Positions 1 to 9,976 of a DNA stretch of 62,451 nucleotides are shown in pieces. The stretch is from CAMDBL01 sp964498125 (GTDB lineage: Bacteria > Pseudomonadota > Alphaproteobacteria > Rhizobiales > Hyphomicrobiaceae), in the NCBI GenBank assembly GCA_964498125.1, contig CAZCGE010000016.1, positions 1-62,451 of the forward strand, in the 5' to 3' direction. The stretch's first letter is position 1, and the number at the start of each line of letters is the position of its first letter. The notes under the pieces are model-generated. The model made no database searches and was not told where the DNA came from. It saw only the letters and a program-made list of their open reading frames with translations. A program made the position numbers and the translations under genes.

Positions 1-1
1 C

Positions 2-3000
2 AACGAGATCGACGAGTTCATCACCGAGGCGCTGCGCAACAACCTCGTTGGCCTGCCGCTCGACCTGCCCGCCATCAACCTGGCGCGCGGCCGTGATACC
101 GGCGTGCCGACGCTCAATGAGGCGCGCGCCGAGTTCTACCTGATGACCGGCGGCGACAGCCAGCTCAAGCCCTATACGAGCTGGGTCGATCTGGCGTCGA
201 ACCTGAAGCACGTCGAGTCGCTGGTCAACTTCGTCGCCGCCTACGGCACGCATGCGTCGATCACGACCGCGACGACGACTCTTGCCAAGCGCGAGGCCGC
301 CTACGCCCTGGTTTACGGCGAAGGCGGAATGGATGGAGACGTGCTCACGCTCGGCGATAATCCGACCGTGGGGACGGTCCCGGCCGACCGGCTCGCCTTC
401 CTGTACGCAACCGGTGCCTACGCCGGCGGCAGCCTCGGCGGCCTCAACGCCATCGACCTGTGGATCGGCGGCCTCGCCGAGAAGCAGATGCCGTTCGGCG
501 GCCTCTTGGGCTCGACCTTCAACTTCGTCTTCGAGACGCAGATGGAGAAGCTGCAGAACGGCGACCGCTTCTACTACCTGGAGCGTACCGCCGGTCTCAA
601 CTTCCTGACCGAGCTCGAGAACAACTCGTTCGCCAAGCTGATCATGGCCAACACCAACGTCACCCATCTGCCGGGTGACGTGTTCTCGACGCCGGCCTTC
701 ATCCTCGAGGTCAACCAGGCGCTGCAGTTCAACCCGAGCGTGATCCCCGGCCCGGATGGTATTCTGTTCGATGATCCGCTGACGGGTCTGGTAGACGAGA
801 GCGCGGACAATCTCCTCGCCACCGACGATCCCCTCGGCGGCACCGACCTCGTTCCGCTGGTGATCCGCAACGACCCCAATACGACAGATCCCAATCCGCT
901 CTACCTGCAGTACACCGGCGTCGACCACGTCGTCCTCGGCGGCACCGCAGGCAACGACACCATCTACTCCAGCATCGGCGACGACACGGTCTACGGCGAC
1001 GGCGGCAATGACCGGCTCGACGGCGGCGAAGGCGTCGACATGGTGCTCGGCGGCGCCGGCGACGACATCATCACCGACCTCGGCGGCGACGACAACCTGC
1101 AGGGCCAGGACGGCAACGACGCCATCCATGGCGGCAACGGCATCAACCTGATCCTCGGCGGCTTTGGCAACGACTTCATCATCACCGGTGAGGACGAGTC
1201 GGAGGCCTTCGGCGGCCCCGGCAACGACTTCATCTTCGGCATCAAACCGGTCGAAATGATCTTCGGCAACGAAGGCGACGACTGGATCGAGCACGGCATG
1301 GCCGATGGCAGCGCCGGCGAGAACTTCGACACGCGCGGTCTCGACTCGATCATCGGCAACGACGTCTTCATGGGCGACACCGTGTCCGACCGGATGGGTG
1401 GTGAAGGCGGCGACGACATCATGATCGGTAACGGCGGCTTCGGCGACCGTTACATCGGCGCCTCCGGCTTCGACTGGGCCAGCTTCCAGCACCCGACCCT
1501 CGGCGCCATCGCCGACCTCAACCTGCGCGCCTTCGACGAGACGCCGGTGGCCCCGTCGCAGGCATCGGCCCTGGCGCGCTTCGAATCGACGGAAGGCCTG
1601 TCGGGATCGGCCTTCACCGACGTCCTGACAGGCGATGATGCCACCGCGGCCACGATCGCCGTCTCCGGCTTCACCGGCAGCGTGCTGACCAATATCGCCC
1701 TGATCGACGGGCTGCAGGGTCTGCTCGATGACCTGCTGGGCGGGCCGGTGACCTCGTTCGGCGCCGGCAACATCATCCTCGGCGGCGGCGGCAGCGACCG
1801 GCTCGAGGGCCGCGGCGGCGACGACCTGATCGACGGCGACGCCTGGCTGAACGTGCGGATTGGCGGTGTCGACGTCAATAATGTCTCTATTGGCGACAAT
1901 ATCGACAGCATGATGGATATCCAGGCACGGGTGTTCGCCGGAGAGATCAATCCGGGCGCCCTGCACATCGTCCGCGAGATCCTGACCTCGCCCACCGAAG
2001 ACTTCGACACGGCCACCTTCTCGAACGCGCTGTTCGATGAAAATGGCGTCGCGAACTATGCGATCAGCGTCAACGGCGTCCTGCAGGATCTCGGCGAGGG
2101 ACCGATCGGCGCGCAATTCACGATCGCCGACGGTGACATCGTCACCGTCACCACGGCCGCTACAGCGCGAATCCTCGACGGCACCGATACGCTGCGCAAC
2201 ATCGAGCGGCTGCAGTTCGCCGATCAGGCGCTGGTTATCAACGGCGCCAACGACGCACCGGTTGGCTTGTTGGACATCGATGCCGGCTTGGTGGACCTCG
2301 ACAACGACACCGCGGATCCGGCCGATGACACCGCGCCGATCGAGGATCAGCTGCTGACCGTGAATATCGACGGCGTCACCGATGCCGACAACGTCCTGGG
2401 GGCCAATCTGACGGGCGCCATCACCGGGCCTGTCGCCTACTTCTGGCAGGTCGAGCTGCGTCTCAACGAAGGCGCTTTTGAAGACATCGTCAGAGCCACG
2501 GGGCTGGGAGATGTGCGCGCCACCGGCCTGACCTTCAGGCCCGGCGACGCCGAGGTCGGCCTCAGGTTGCGCGTACGGGCGGTCTATCAGGATGCCAACG
2601 GCGTGCTGGAAACCGTGTTCTCGGCGCCGACCGCACCGGTCGTCAACGTCAACGACGCCCCGGTCGGCACGGTCGCGATCTCCGACACGACACCGACCGA
2701 GACGCTGGCGCTACTGGCGATTACGACGGGCATCTTCGATGCCGATGGTCTGACCGCGCCCGGCTTCACCTACCAGTGGCAGCAGGCGAACGTTGCGGGC
2801 GTGGGCGGCGGCGGCACCGGCTTCACCGACATCGCCGGCGCGACGGCGGCAAGCTTCACGCCGGGTGCGCTGCAGGTCAACTTCGAGCTGCGCCTGGTCA
2901 CCACCTACACCGACGACAATGGCACGACCGAGACCGTGATCTCGACGGTGACGACCGTCGTCGGCGACTTCATCCCGGCCAATGCCGCGGCGCAGATCCT

Positions 3001-5131
3001 CACCGGCAACGAGGGCCAGGACATCATCTTCGGTGGCGACGGCGCCGACAACATCAGCGGCAACGGCGAGAACGACTTCCTCGATGGCGGCACTGGCGCT
3101 GACATTGTCGACGGCGGCGCCGGCAATGACACGATCATCGGCGGCACCGGCGACGACTTGCTCATCGGTGGCATCGGCAACGATATCTTCAACTACACGT
3201 TCGGCAATGGCGCGGATGCCGTTGATGGCGGGCTGGATTTCGATACCCTGAACATCACCGGAACGGCCGGCGCCAACACGCTTGATGTCATCTACAGTGG
3301 CACGGCGCTCACCACCTTCGAGGACGGCACGATTCTCGACGTCGAATCGGTTACGGCCGATCTGCTCGGCGGCGTCGATTTGCTGACCTATGCCGGGACG
3401 ACGGTTGGCATATCGGTGAATTTGGGCGCCGGAACCGCTTCCGGCTTCACCTCGATCGCCAACATCGAGAACGCCACCGGCGGCGCAGGCAACGACACGC
3501 TGACCGGCAGCATCGGCGTCAACGTGTTGAGTGGCGGCGCTGGCGCAGACCTGCTCAACGGCGGCGCCGGCAACGACACGGCGAACGGAGACGCCGGCGA
3601 CGACACGTTCGTGGCGGCTTTCGGCGATGGCAACGACACCCTCAACGGTGGCACCCAGAACGACCTGTTCGTGGCGGCCATCGGCGACGGCAACGACACC
3701 ATCAATGGTGGCTTGCAGACGGACACCTACGACCTGTCCGCCACCAACGCGGGGGCAACGGTCACGACGACAACCGCGGCCAGCACCGAAATCGGCGCCG
3801 ACACGCTGATCGGCATCGAGAACATCATCGGCAGCCAAGGTGGCGACACCATCACCCTGAATGGCGCAGCCAACCTCATCGACGGCCAAGGCGGCGATGA
3901 CACCATCGATGCCGGCGCTGGCACTGACAGCGTCAGCGGTGGTTCTGGCCACGACACGCTCAATGGCGGTGCCAACAACGACACGCTCAGAGGTGGCATT
4001 GGCAACGACTTACTGATCGGCGCTGGCGGTAACGACCAGGTCTTCGGCGATGGTGGCGACGATACCTTCACCTATACGTTCGGTGATGGCATCGATGCGC
4101 TCGATGGCGGTATCGATGTCGATACCTTGAACATCGTCGGCACGGGCGCGGCCGACACGCTGGATGTCATCTACAACGGCGCGGTGCTCACCACCTTCGA
4201 GGGCGGCACCATTCTCGACGTTGAAACGGTCAACGCCGACTTGGCCCTCGGCGCCGACACGCTGACCTATGCCGGGACGTTGGCAGCGAACGGCGTATCG
4301 GTAAACCTGGGCCTCGGAACCGCTTCCGGTTTCGCCTCGATCACCAGCATCGAGAACGCCACCGGCGGCGCGGGCAACGACGCGCTGATCGGCACCGCCG
4401 GCAACAACAGCCTGACGGGCGGCGCTGGCAACGACACGCTCGATGGCGCTGGCGGCGCGGATACGATGGCGGGTGGCGCGGGCGACGATACCTACATCAC
4501 CGACGGCGGCGATACCCTGACGGAAGGCGCAGGTGCAGGCATCGACACAGTGCTGAGCACGGCTGCGGGGACCACGACCCTCGGCGCCAACTTCGAGAAC
4601 CTGACGCTGCTCGGCGGCGGCAACATCAACGGCACCGGCAATGGCCAGACCAACGTCATCACCGGCAATAGCGGCAGCAACGTCCTGTCGGGCCTTGCCG
4701 CCAACGACACCATCAATGGCGGTGATGGCGCCGACACGCTGATTGGCGGTACAGGCATCAACGACATCATGATGGGCGGGTTGGGCGACGACACCTTCGA
4801 CTTCAATGCGCTCAACGAGTCTGGGATCGGTATCGGCAACAACGACCTCATCTCCGACTTCGACGGCATAAACGATATCGGACTAGACTTAGACCTCATC
4901 GATCTGAATACCCTCGACGCCAATGGTGGTGTCGCCGGCAATCAGAACTTCACCTTCATCGGCACGGCCGCGTTCAGCGCGGGCGCGCCAGGGGCCGGCC
5001 AGCTGCGCTACACGCAGTTGGGTGGTGACACCTTCATCCAGGCCAACACCAACAACAATGCGGGCAACATCGAGTTCGAGATCCGACTCACCGGTCTCCA
5101 CACTCTGTTTGCCGGGGACTTCATCCTCTGA
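2..5131 (+). CDS. RTX-repeat heme peroxidase, 5' truncated by window edge
   Basis: The frame is open from base 2, so the gene starts upstream; the first in-window start-like codon (GTG 104) is internal. The first ~230 codons are the C-terminal part of an animal-type heme peroxidase: LPAINLARGRDTG at about 63-110 and the AIDLWIGGLAEK and GDRFYYLERTAG blocks at about 450-600 are family hallmarks. RTX GGxGxDxxx calcium-binding repeats follow at about 930-1150, then about 3000-3190 and several blocks up to 4790. Two Ig-like segments, each opening with NDAPVG, lie at about 2250-2990. The last ~110 residues resemble the serralysin-type C-terminus used by type I secretion. Known family: large secreted bacterial peroxidases with calcium-binding repeats. 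Inference: exported through a TolC-type channel, oxidising halides or phenolics outside the cell. The heme-ligand region is outside the window, so activity cannot be judged. Confidence 0.9.
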   Translation, partial: NEIDEFITEALRNNLVGLPLDLPAINLARGRDTGVPTLNEARAEFYLMTGGDSQLKPYTSWVDLASNLKHVESLVNFVAAYGTHASITTATTTLAKREAAYALVYGEGGMDGDVLTLGDNPTVGTVPADRLAFLYATGAYAGGSLGGLNAIDLWIGGLAEKQMPFGGLLGSTFNFVFETQMEKLQNGDRFYYLERTAGLNFLTELENNSFAKLIMANTNVTHLPGDVFSTPAFILEVNQALQFNPSVIPGPDGILFDDPLTGLVDESADNLLATDDPLGGTDLVPLVIRNDPNTTDPNPLYLQYTGVDHVVLGGTAGNDTIYSSIGDDTVYGDGGNDRLDGGEGVDMVLGGAGDDIITDLGGDDNLQGQDGNDAIHGGNGINLILGGFGNDFIITGEDESEAFGGPGNDFIFGIKPVEMIFGNEGDDWIEHGMADGSAGENFDTRGLDSIIGNDVFMGDTVSDRMGGEGGDDIMIGNGGFGDRYIGASGFDWASFQHPTLGAIADLNLRAFDETPVAPSQASALARFESTEGLSGSAFTDVLTGDDATAATIAVSGFTGSVLTNIALIDGLQGLLDDLLGGPVTSFGAGNIILGGGGSDRLEGRGGDDLIDGDAWLNVRIGGVDVNNVSIGDNIDSMMDIQARVFAGEINPGALHIVREILTSPTEDFDTATFSNALFDENGVANYAISVNGVLQDLGEGPIGAQFTIADGDIVTVTTAATARILDGTDTLRNIERLQFADQALVINGANDAPVGLLDIDAGLVDLDNDTADPADDTAPIEDQLLTVNIDGVTDADNVLGANLTGAITGPVAYFWQVELRLNEGAFEDIVRATGLGDVRATGLTFRPGDAEVGLRLRVRAVYQDANGVLETVFSAPTAPVVNVNDAPVGTVAISDTTPTETLALLAITTGIFDADGLTAPGFTYQWQQANVAGVGGGGTGFTDIAGATAASFTPGALQVNFELRLVTTYTDDNGTTETVISTVTTVVGDFIPANAAAQILTGNEGQDIIFGGDGADNISGNGENDFLDGGTGADIVDGGAGNDTIIGGTGDDLLIGGIGNDIFNYTFGNGADAVDGGLDFDTLNITGTAGANTLDVIYSGTALTTFEDGTILDVESVTADLLGGVDLLTYAGTTVGISVNLGAGTASGFTSIANIENATGGAGNDTLTGSIGVNVLSGGAGADLLNGGAGNDTANGDAGDDTFVAAFGDGNDTLNGGTQNDLFVAAIGDGNDTINGGLQTDTYDLSATNAGATVTTTTAASTEIGADTLIGIENIIGSQGGDTITLNGAANLIDGQGGDDTIDAGAGTDSVSGGSGHDTLNGGANNDTLRGGIGNDLLIGAGGNDQVFGDGGDDTFTYTFGDGIDALDGGIDVDTLNIVGTGAADTLDVIYNGAVLTTFEGGTILDVETVNADLALGADTLTYAGTLAANGVSVNLGLGTASGFASITSIENATGGAGNDALIGTAGNNSLTGGAGNDTLDGAGGADTMAGGAGDDTYITDGGDTLTEGAGAGIDTVLSTAAGTTTLGANFENLTLLGGGNINGTGNGQTNVITGNSGSNVLSGLAANDTINGGDGADTLIGGTGINDIMMGGLGDDTFDFNALNESGIGIGNNDLISDFDGINDIGLDLDLIDLNTLDANGGVAGNQNFTFIGTAAFSAGAPGAGQLRYTQLGGDTFIQANTNNNAGNIEFEIRLTGLHTLFAGDFIL

Positions 5132-5154
5132 AGGTCCCAAACCGCAAGACAAGT

Positions 5155-5191
5155 GCGCCGCCCCGGCACCGCGTTGGGGCGGCGCTGCTTT
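5155..5191 (+). terminator. Rho-independent terminator
   Basis: A perfect 10-bp GC stem (GCGCCGCCCC at 5155-5164, complement at 5176-5185) with an 11-nt loop is followed by a short T-run. It lies 23 bases after the peroxidase stop codon and abuts the end of convergent moaB, so it should terminate the peroxidase transcript. Confidence 0.8.
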
Positions 5192-5728
5192 TCAGGACCG
5201 ATGCTCCTCCAGCCGCGGCATGATCTCGACGAAATTGCAGGGGCGATGCCGGTTGTCGAGCTGCCATTTCAGGATGCCGTTCCAGGCGTCCTTGCAGGCG
5301 CCGGGTGAGCCGGGCAGGCAGAAGATATAGGTGCCGTGCGCCAGGCCCGCGCAGGCGCGCGACTGGATCGTCGAGGTCTCGATCTTCTGGTAGGAAATCA
5401 GGTGGAAGACGGTCGAGAAGCCGTCGATCTCCTTCTCGAACAGCGGCTTGACGGCCTCGGGTGTGACGTCGCGCCCGGTAAAACCAGTGCCGCCGGTGGT
5501 GATGACGACGTCGATTTTCGGATCGGCGATCCAGCCCTCGACCTTGGCGCGGATCGCCGCCACGTCGTCCTTGACCAGCGCGCGATCGGCCAAGACATGG
5601 CCGGCTTCCTTGATCATCTCGACCAGCGCATTGCCGGATTTGTCGCTGGCCAGATCGCGCGTATCCGACATCGTCAGCACGGCGATGCGGACGGATATGA
5701 AGGGGCGGCTGTCGTCGATTTTCGGCAT
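5192..5728 (-). CDS. moaB: Molybdenum cofactor biosynthesis protein MoaB
   Basis: 178 residues, the usual MoaB length. MoaB/MogA-fold proteins bind molybdopterin and catalyse its adenylylation before metal insertion. The N-terminal strand IAVLTMSDTR, the VVITTGGTGFTGRDVTPEA loop and the LPGSPGACKDAWNGIL segment near the C-terminus are the conserved molybdopterin-binding motifs. The start is the ATG at 5728. No other moa or moe gene is nearby, so it is a stand-alone copy. It converges on the peroxidase gene, with a terminator between them. Confidence 0.95.
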   Translation of the reverse strand: MPKIDDSRPFISVRIAVLTMSDTRDLASDKSGNALVEMIKEAGHVLADRALVKDDVAAIRAKVEGWIADPKIDVVITTGGTGFTGRDVTPEAVKPLFEKEIDGFSTVFHLISYQKIETSTIQSRACAGLAHGTYIFCLPGSPGACKDAWNGILKWQLDNRHRPCNFVEIMPRLEEHRS

Positions 5729-5767
5729 GGCGGAACCTCATTGGCGCAAGCGCCCGGCATGACTGGA

Positions 5768-5810
5768 GCATTTTCCGCCAAAGTGGGCACCGGTTTGGCG
5801 TAGAAAATGC
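5768..5810. repeat. Dispersed palindromic repeat, family A copy 1
   Basis: 43 bp with inverted ends GCATTTTC / GAAAATGC. An identical 43-bp copy lies at 47821-47863. It sits about 40 bp upstream of the moaB start. Elements of this form are common in alphaproteobacterial intergenic regions. I see no gene in it. Confidence 0.85.
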
Positions 5811-5814
5811 GACA

Positions 5815-6051
5815 CTAGTACCCGGTGTCGGAAGTGAGTGAGTCAGAAATTCCATCAGCTCCGTCATGCCGGCGGAGGCCGGCACCCACGTTTGCTGGCA
5901 GCGAATACGACCCACGCGGCAAAGAACGGTGCGTGCTGCTTGCGCATCGCCCCATCTCGCATGCACCGTTCGCTGTAACCTGTCGTGGGTCCCGGCCTCC
6001 GCCGGGATGACGGCAGTGGGTGTGTTAGCCACTTGTGATTCCGGGTACTAG
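5815..6051. mobile_element. MITE-like element with terminal inverted repeats
   Basis: 237 bp with 11-bp perfect terminal inverted repeats (CTAGTACCCGG at 5815-5825, complement at 6041-6051) that continue imperfectly to about 22 bp. Inside are 28-bp inverted arms at 5863-5890 and 5984-6011 differing at two positions. There is no coding capacity. It lies exactly between family A and family B repeats, which are adjacent at 47821-47921, so the second locus looks like an empty site. CTAG occurs at both ends and may be the duplicated target. The MITE assignment is an inference from structure. Confidence 0.6.
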
Positions 6052-6092
6052 AGCGCTTTCCCCTGATTCAATTGGAGTGGAAAGCGTTCTAG
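6048..6092. repeat. Dispersed palindromic repeat, family B copy 1
   Basis: 45 bp bounded by CTAG, with inverted arms AGCGCTTTC and GAAAGCG. The related copy at 47877-47921 shares the ends and most of the centre. From here to the next gene (6093-6286) I see no further feature. Confidence 0.75.
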
Positions 6093-6286
6093 TGGTTGAC
6101 AGTGTACGCCGATGCCGGCGGTCGCGGAACCCGGGTCGAAGGCTCAATGCGGCGCCATTTTGGCTTCGGCTCACCCGCCACTGCGTCTTTGGGGTCAGCG
6201 GCTGGAGTGGATAGCGCTGTAGCCGTCGCGCCGAGGCTGGGGCATGATCGCCGCCATCAGCCGCCTTGCGTGATGGGGCCAGCAGC

Positions 6287-7953
6287 ATGAGCATGGGTTC
6301 GTTGTTGTATGATCGCGACGTGCTGCTGGCGATCGTCGTCTTGCTCGTCTCCTTGGCGCTGTTGCGGCTCTATCTGCGCGCCGTCAAGCGTTCGATGCTG
6401 CGACCGTCCACGCCGGCGGTTGCTGCCGCGGGCACGGCGCCGCCACGCCCGCCCGCGCCGCCGACCGTGCCACCGGCTGTGCCGCTGCAAATCGGCGAGG
6501 CCGAGGATCCTAGCCGACAGGCCATTCGTGCCGCCTGGCGTGGCCCGCGGCGCGCTGTTGGCATTCAGATCGCCGCCGGTCTCGTCTATGCGATCGGCGT
6601 GACGCTGGCATGGACATGGCTGGCCGCGGGGGTGACCGGCTGGCAGGCGTTCGCCTGGCAGGGATTTGTGATGTTCACGCTGTTCTTCGCCTGGCCGCTC
6701 GTGGTCGTGGTCTGCCTGGTGGCGGCGGTGTCCTGGCGCGCCACGCTGCTCGTCGTGCTCGTCTACGTGGTGCTGCTGGTGCCGGTCGCACTCTACCTGA
6801 TGCAGGGCACGCAGGTGACGCCGGGCCTGTTCGCGCTCAACTGGTGGAACATCAACGGACCCGCCACGCTGTTCGTGCTGGCATTTCTGGCGCGGCCAAT
6901 CCGGGCGATGGGACCGATCGTGTCGGCGCTGGTGGTGGCGGCCGCGGCCGGCGTGTTCGGTTTGGCCATCGTCTTGGACGCGGCCATGATCGAGTGGGTG
7001 GCGGGTGTGGCGACCGGCCTCGGCGCCAGTGGCAAATTCGGCGGATCCGTGACGGGGCTCATCGTGTTCGGTTCGGCCGCACTTGCCGCCATCCTGGTCG
7101 GCTACATCGTCCTGAGAGGGGTCGGGCGGCTCTACCGGGCACAATGGGTCAGTGACCAGTCGATCCAGATCGATGCGGTGTGGCTGAGCTTCGCGGTCCT
7201 GCAAGCGCCGCGACAGCTGCCGTATGCGGGGCTCGCCGCATTCCTCCTCTACAAGCTGGTGGCCTTGTTGGGGCAACGGTTGGTTGGAGTGGGGCAAGTG
7301 GACGGCAGGATCGCTCCACGCCTGCTTCTGCTTCGCGTATTTTCTCTCGGTGCCCGTAGTGGACGGCTGTTTGACGCCTTCGCACGGCTGTGGCGACACA
7401 CTGGATCGGTACAGATGATCGCCGGGCCGGACCTCGCCAACTCCACGGTCGAGCCACACGAGTTCCTCGACTTCCTCGCCGGACGGCTGCAGCGGCGCTT
7501 CATCACCGGTCCGCCTGCGCTCGAGCAACGCCTTGCCGAGACGCAGTCCGGACGCGATTTGGACGGCCGCTACCGCGTATCGAGCTTTTTCTGTGCCGAT
7601 ACCTGGCAGATGGTGCTGCGGCGGCTCGCCCGCGACAGCGACGCGGTGCTGATGACTTGCGCGGCTTCGCGCGGGCGAATCAGGGCTGCGTCTTCGAGCT
7701 GCATGAGTTGCTCGACGCGGTGCCTCTGGCGAATATCCTGCTCGTGGTCGATGCCACGACCGACGACGGCTTTCTGGCCGAGGTTCTCAGGCAAGGCTGG
7801 GCGCAAATCAGCGCCGGCTCGCACAATAGGTTCGATGCCGCGCCACGCGTGTGCATCTATCGTCTCGAGGTCGCCGGAGCGCGGGGGATCGGCAGGTTGG
7901 CCGCGACGCTGGCCGCGCTGTGCGGCCCCAGAACGGCGCCGGCCACCGCGTGA
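6287..7953 (+). pseudogene. Multi-TM membrane protein with soluble C-terminal domain, single-base frameshift
   Basis: Read from ATG 6287, the protein has one N-terminal membrane helix (about residues 10-30), a proline-rich linker (about 45-75), roughly six more helices up to about residue 330, then a soluble domain. At about 7655 the frame breaks: the upstream frame reads DSDAVLM and then nonsense, while the next frame carries on with DLRGFARANQGCVFELHELLDAVPLANILLVVD and stops at 7953. Restoring one G after ATG 7652-7654 rejoins the two parts into a product of about 555 residues. The DLRGF...GCVFEL...VVDATTD region resembles uncharacterised bacterial membrane proteins; I know no function. 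It is either a true recent mutation or a sequencing error. The unshifted frame runs on to 8284 without matching anything. Confidence 0.65.
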
Positions 7954-8046
7954 GCGATCGGCTTGGCGAAGCTGTGGGCTTGACGGGGATGCACGGGGCG
8001 TGATGCGGTTCGCGCTCCGCAATCGCCACAACCCAGGGGTCGCCGC

Positions 8047-8895
8047 ATGCAGCCTGCTCCAGCCTTCGAGATCAAAGCCCGCGGCGCAGCGATTCCCGTG
8101 GTCGGCTACGGCACCATGGAGTTTCCCGAGCCCGACCGGGCGGCGGGCCTGGTGGCGCACGCCATCCGGCGCGGCTATCGCCATATCGATACCGCGCGCA
8201 AGTACGGGTCCGAACAGTGGGTCGGCGAGGGCATCAGGGCGTCGGGCATCGCCCGTGACCAGTTGTTCGTCACCACCAAAGTGACGGAGGACAATGCGCG
8301 CGCCAGCGACTTCGCCCGCTCGGTCGAGACCAGCCTCGAGACCCTGCGTCTCGACTATGTCGATCTGCTGCTGATCCACTGGCCGCAGCCGCGCGTGCCG
8401 CTGGCCGAGACGATGGGGGCGCTGGCCAAGGCCAAGCGCACCGGGCTGGCCCGCCATATCGGCGTCTCGAATTTCACCATTGCGCTGCTGGACGAGGCGG
8501 TCCAGGTCTGCCCCGAGCCGCTGGTCACCAACCAGATCGAATATCACGCCTATATCCGCCAGGATAAGGTGATTGCCGCCTGCCGCCGGCATGGGCTGCT
8601 GGTCACTTGCCACGTGCCGCTGGCGCGCGGGCTGCTGCTCGAGGATCCCGTCATCCGCGCCATCGCCGCCGCGCACAAGAAATCGGCGGCCCAGGTGGCG
8701 CTGCGCTGGCTGATCCAGCAGCCCGACGTCGGCGTCGTCCCACGCGCATTGCAGGAACGCGAAATCGAGGAAAACATCGATATTTTCGATTTCACCTTGA
8801 GCGATGCCGAGATGGCCCGCATCGGCGCGCTGCGCGACAAGAACGTGCGCGTCGTCGACCCGGAGGTGCGCCGGCCGGTGTGGGACGTAGGGTAA
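8047..8895 (+). CDS. Aldo/keto reductase (DkgB-like)
   Basis: 282 residues, a single TIM-barrel NADPH-dependent carbonyl reductase. The catalytic tetrad is visible: Asp48 and Tyr53 in HIDTARKYGSE, Lys78 in FVTTKV and His111 in LIHWPQP. The family signature IGVSNF follows. It is closest in form to the 2,5-diketo-D-gluconate reductase B group, but the substrate cannot be read from sequence. The ATG at 8047 is preceded by a weak AGGGG. The next gene, an SDR, is convergent and ends 3 bp away. Confidence 0.92.
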   Translation: MQPAPAFEIKARGAAIPVVGYGTMEFPEPDRAAGLVAHAIRRGYRHIDTARKYGSEQWVGEGIRASGIARDQLFVTTKVTEDNARASDFARSVETSLETLRLDYVDLLLIHWPQPRVPLAETMGALAKAKRTGLARHIGVSNFTIALLDEAVQVCPEPLVTNQIEYHAYIRQDKVIAACRRHGLLVTCHVPLARGLLLEDPVIRAIAAAHKKSAAQVALRWLIQQPDVGVVPRALQEREIEENIDIFDFTLSDAEMARIGALRDKNVRVVDPEVRRPVWDVG

Positions 8896-8897
8896 TC

Positions 8898-9728
8898 TCA
8901 CCCCTTGCCCGGCATATCCCCAAAGGCGCGTTGTGGCGTGGTGTTGAAGGCCGTCCCGGCCATCGAGCCGGCGTCGATCGATAGAATAATGCCGGTGACC
9001 CAGCGCGCCTGCTCCGAGGCCAGATAGACCACGCCGTTGCCGATATCCCAGCCGGTGCCCTCGGTCTGCAGCAGCGTGTTCTTGCGGCGTGCTTCCCGCA
9101 GCTCCGGCTCCATGCCTTGGGCATAGACCATGGGCGTGTAGACGTAGCCCGGTGCGATGCAGTTGACGCGGATGCCCTCGGGCCCGTGATGCGCCGCCAT
9201 GGATCGCGTCATGTTCACCACGGCGCCTTTCGAGGCCGAGTAGAACAGATTGGGATTGCCGCCGCGCAGGCCGTCGATCGAGGCGATGTTGACGATGGCG
9301 CCGGCGCCCTGCTTGCGCATATGCGGGATGGCATGCTTGGCCATCAGCATCATCGAGGTGACATTGACGCGCATGGCCGCGTCCCACGCCTCCGGGTCGA
9401 CGTCGACCGCGTTGCCGCGCGGCCCGCCAATGCCGACGTTGTTGACCAGCACGTCGAGACGGCCCCAGGCGGCGACCGTGGCGGCAACAGACGCCGCGCT
9501 GGAGGCGGGATCGGCGACATCGGCGACCACCACCATCGCGGTGCCGCCCTCCTTGTCGATCATCGCCTTGGTGGTTTCGGCCAACTCCCGGGTGGCGTCG
9601 AGCAGCGCCACCTTGGCGCCTTCGCGCGCCAGCAAGATGGCGGCGGCGCGTCCATTGCCGATGCCGTCGGCACGCGAGCCGGCGCCGGTGACGATGGCGA
9701 CTTTGTCCTTCAGTCCTGTGTCGGGCAT
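8898..9728 (-). CDS. Short-chain dehydrogenase/reductase
   Basis: 276 residues from ATG 9728; the open frame continues upstream to 9971, but the extension lacks family similarity. It shows the Rossmann motif TGAGSRADGIGNG (a slightly expanded TGxxxGxG), NNVG, the catalytic Ser in NIASIDG and YSASK. The C-terminus is longer than in minimal SDRs. Substrate unknown. It faces the aldo/keto reductase gene. Confidence 0.9.
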   Translation of the reverse strand: MPDTGLKDKVAIVTGAGSRADGIGNGRAAAILLAREGAKVALLDATRELAETTKAMIDKEGGTAMVVVADVADPASSAASVAATVAAWGRLDVLVNNVGIGGPRGNAVDVDPEAWDAAMRVNVTSMMLMAKHAIPHMRKQGAGAIVNIASIDGLRGGNPNLFYSASKGAVVNMTRSMAAHHGPEGIRVNCIAPGYVYTPMVYAQGMEPELREARRKNTLLQTEGTGWDIGNGVVYLASEQARWVTGIILSIDAGSMAGTAFNTTPQRAFGDMPGKG

Positions 9729-9976
9729 GCGCGAGTCCTGCCGGTGTGGTTGGGTCGATGCCGGCAGGATAACACCAGAATGCGGGTTGCGCATGCGCGA
9801 GCGGATCAGGACGGGCCGTGCCTGTTCCCTCGACCGGCCGCCCGCGCCTGCTGCAACTGCCGATCGGCAACACGCCGCACGACATGCGTCCGCTTGCGCT
9901 CCTTCGCGTGCATCGCCACTATGTCCCCGTCCACCAGTCCCCCCCTCGGTCAAGGCCAAGTCCAAGGCCAAAAAGT

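Noticed and set aside
2711..3952. 413-residue minus-strand frame in the RTX region
   Set aside because: It is a shadow of the glycine/aspartate repeat coding on the plus strand.
7570..9885. 771-residue minus-strand frame
   Set aside because: It overlaps the aldo/keto reductase and SDR genes in an alternative frame and lacks motifs.
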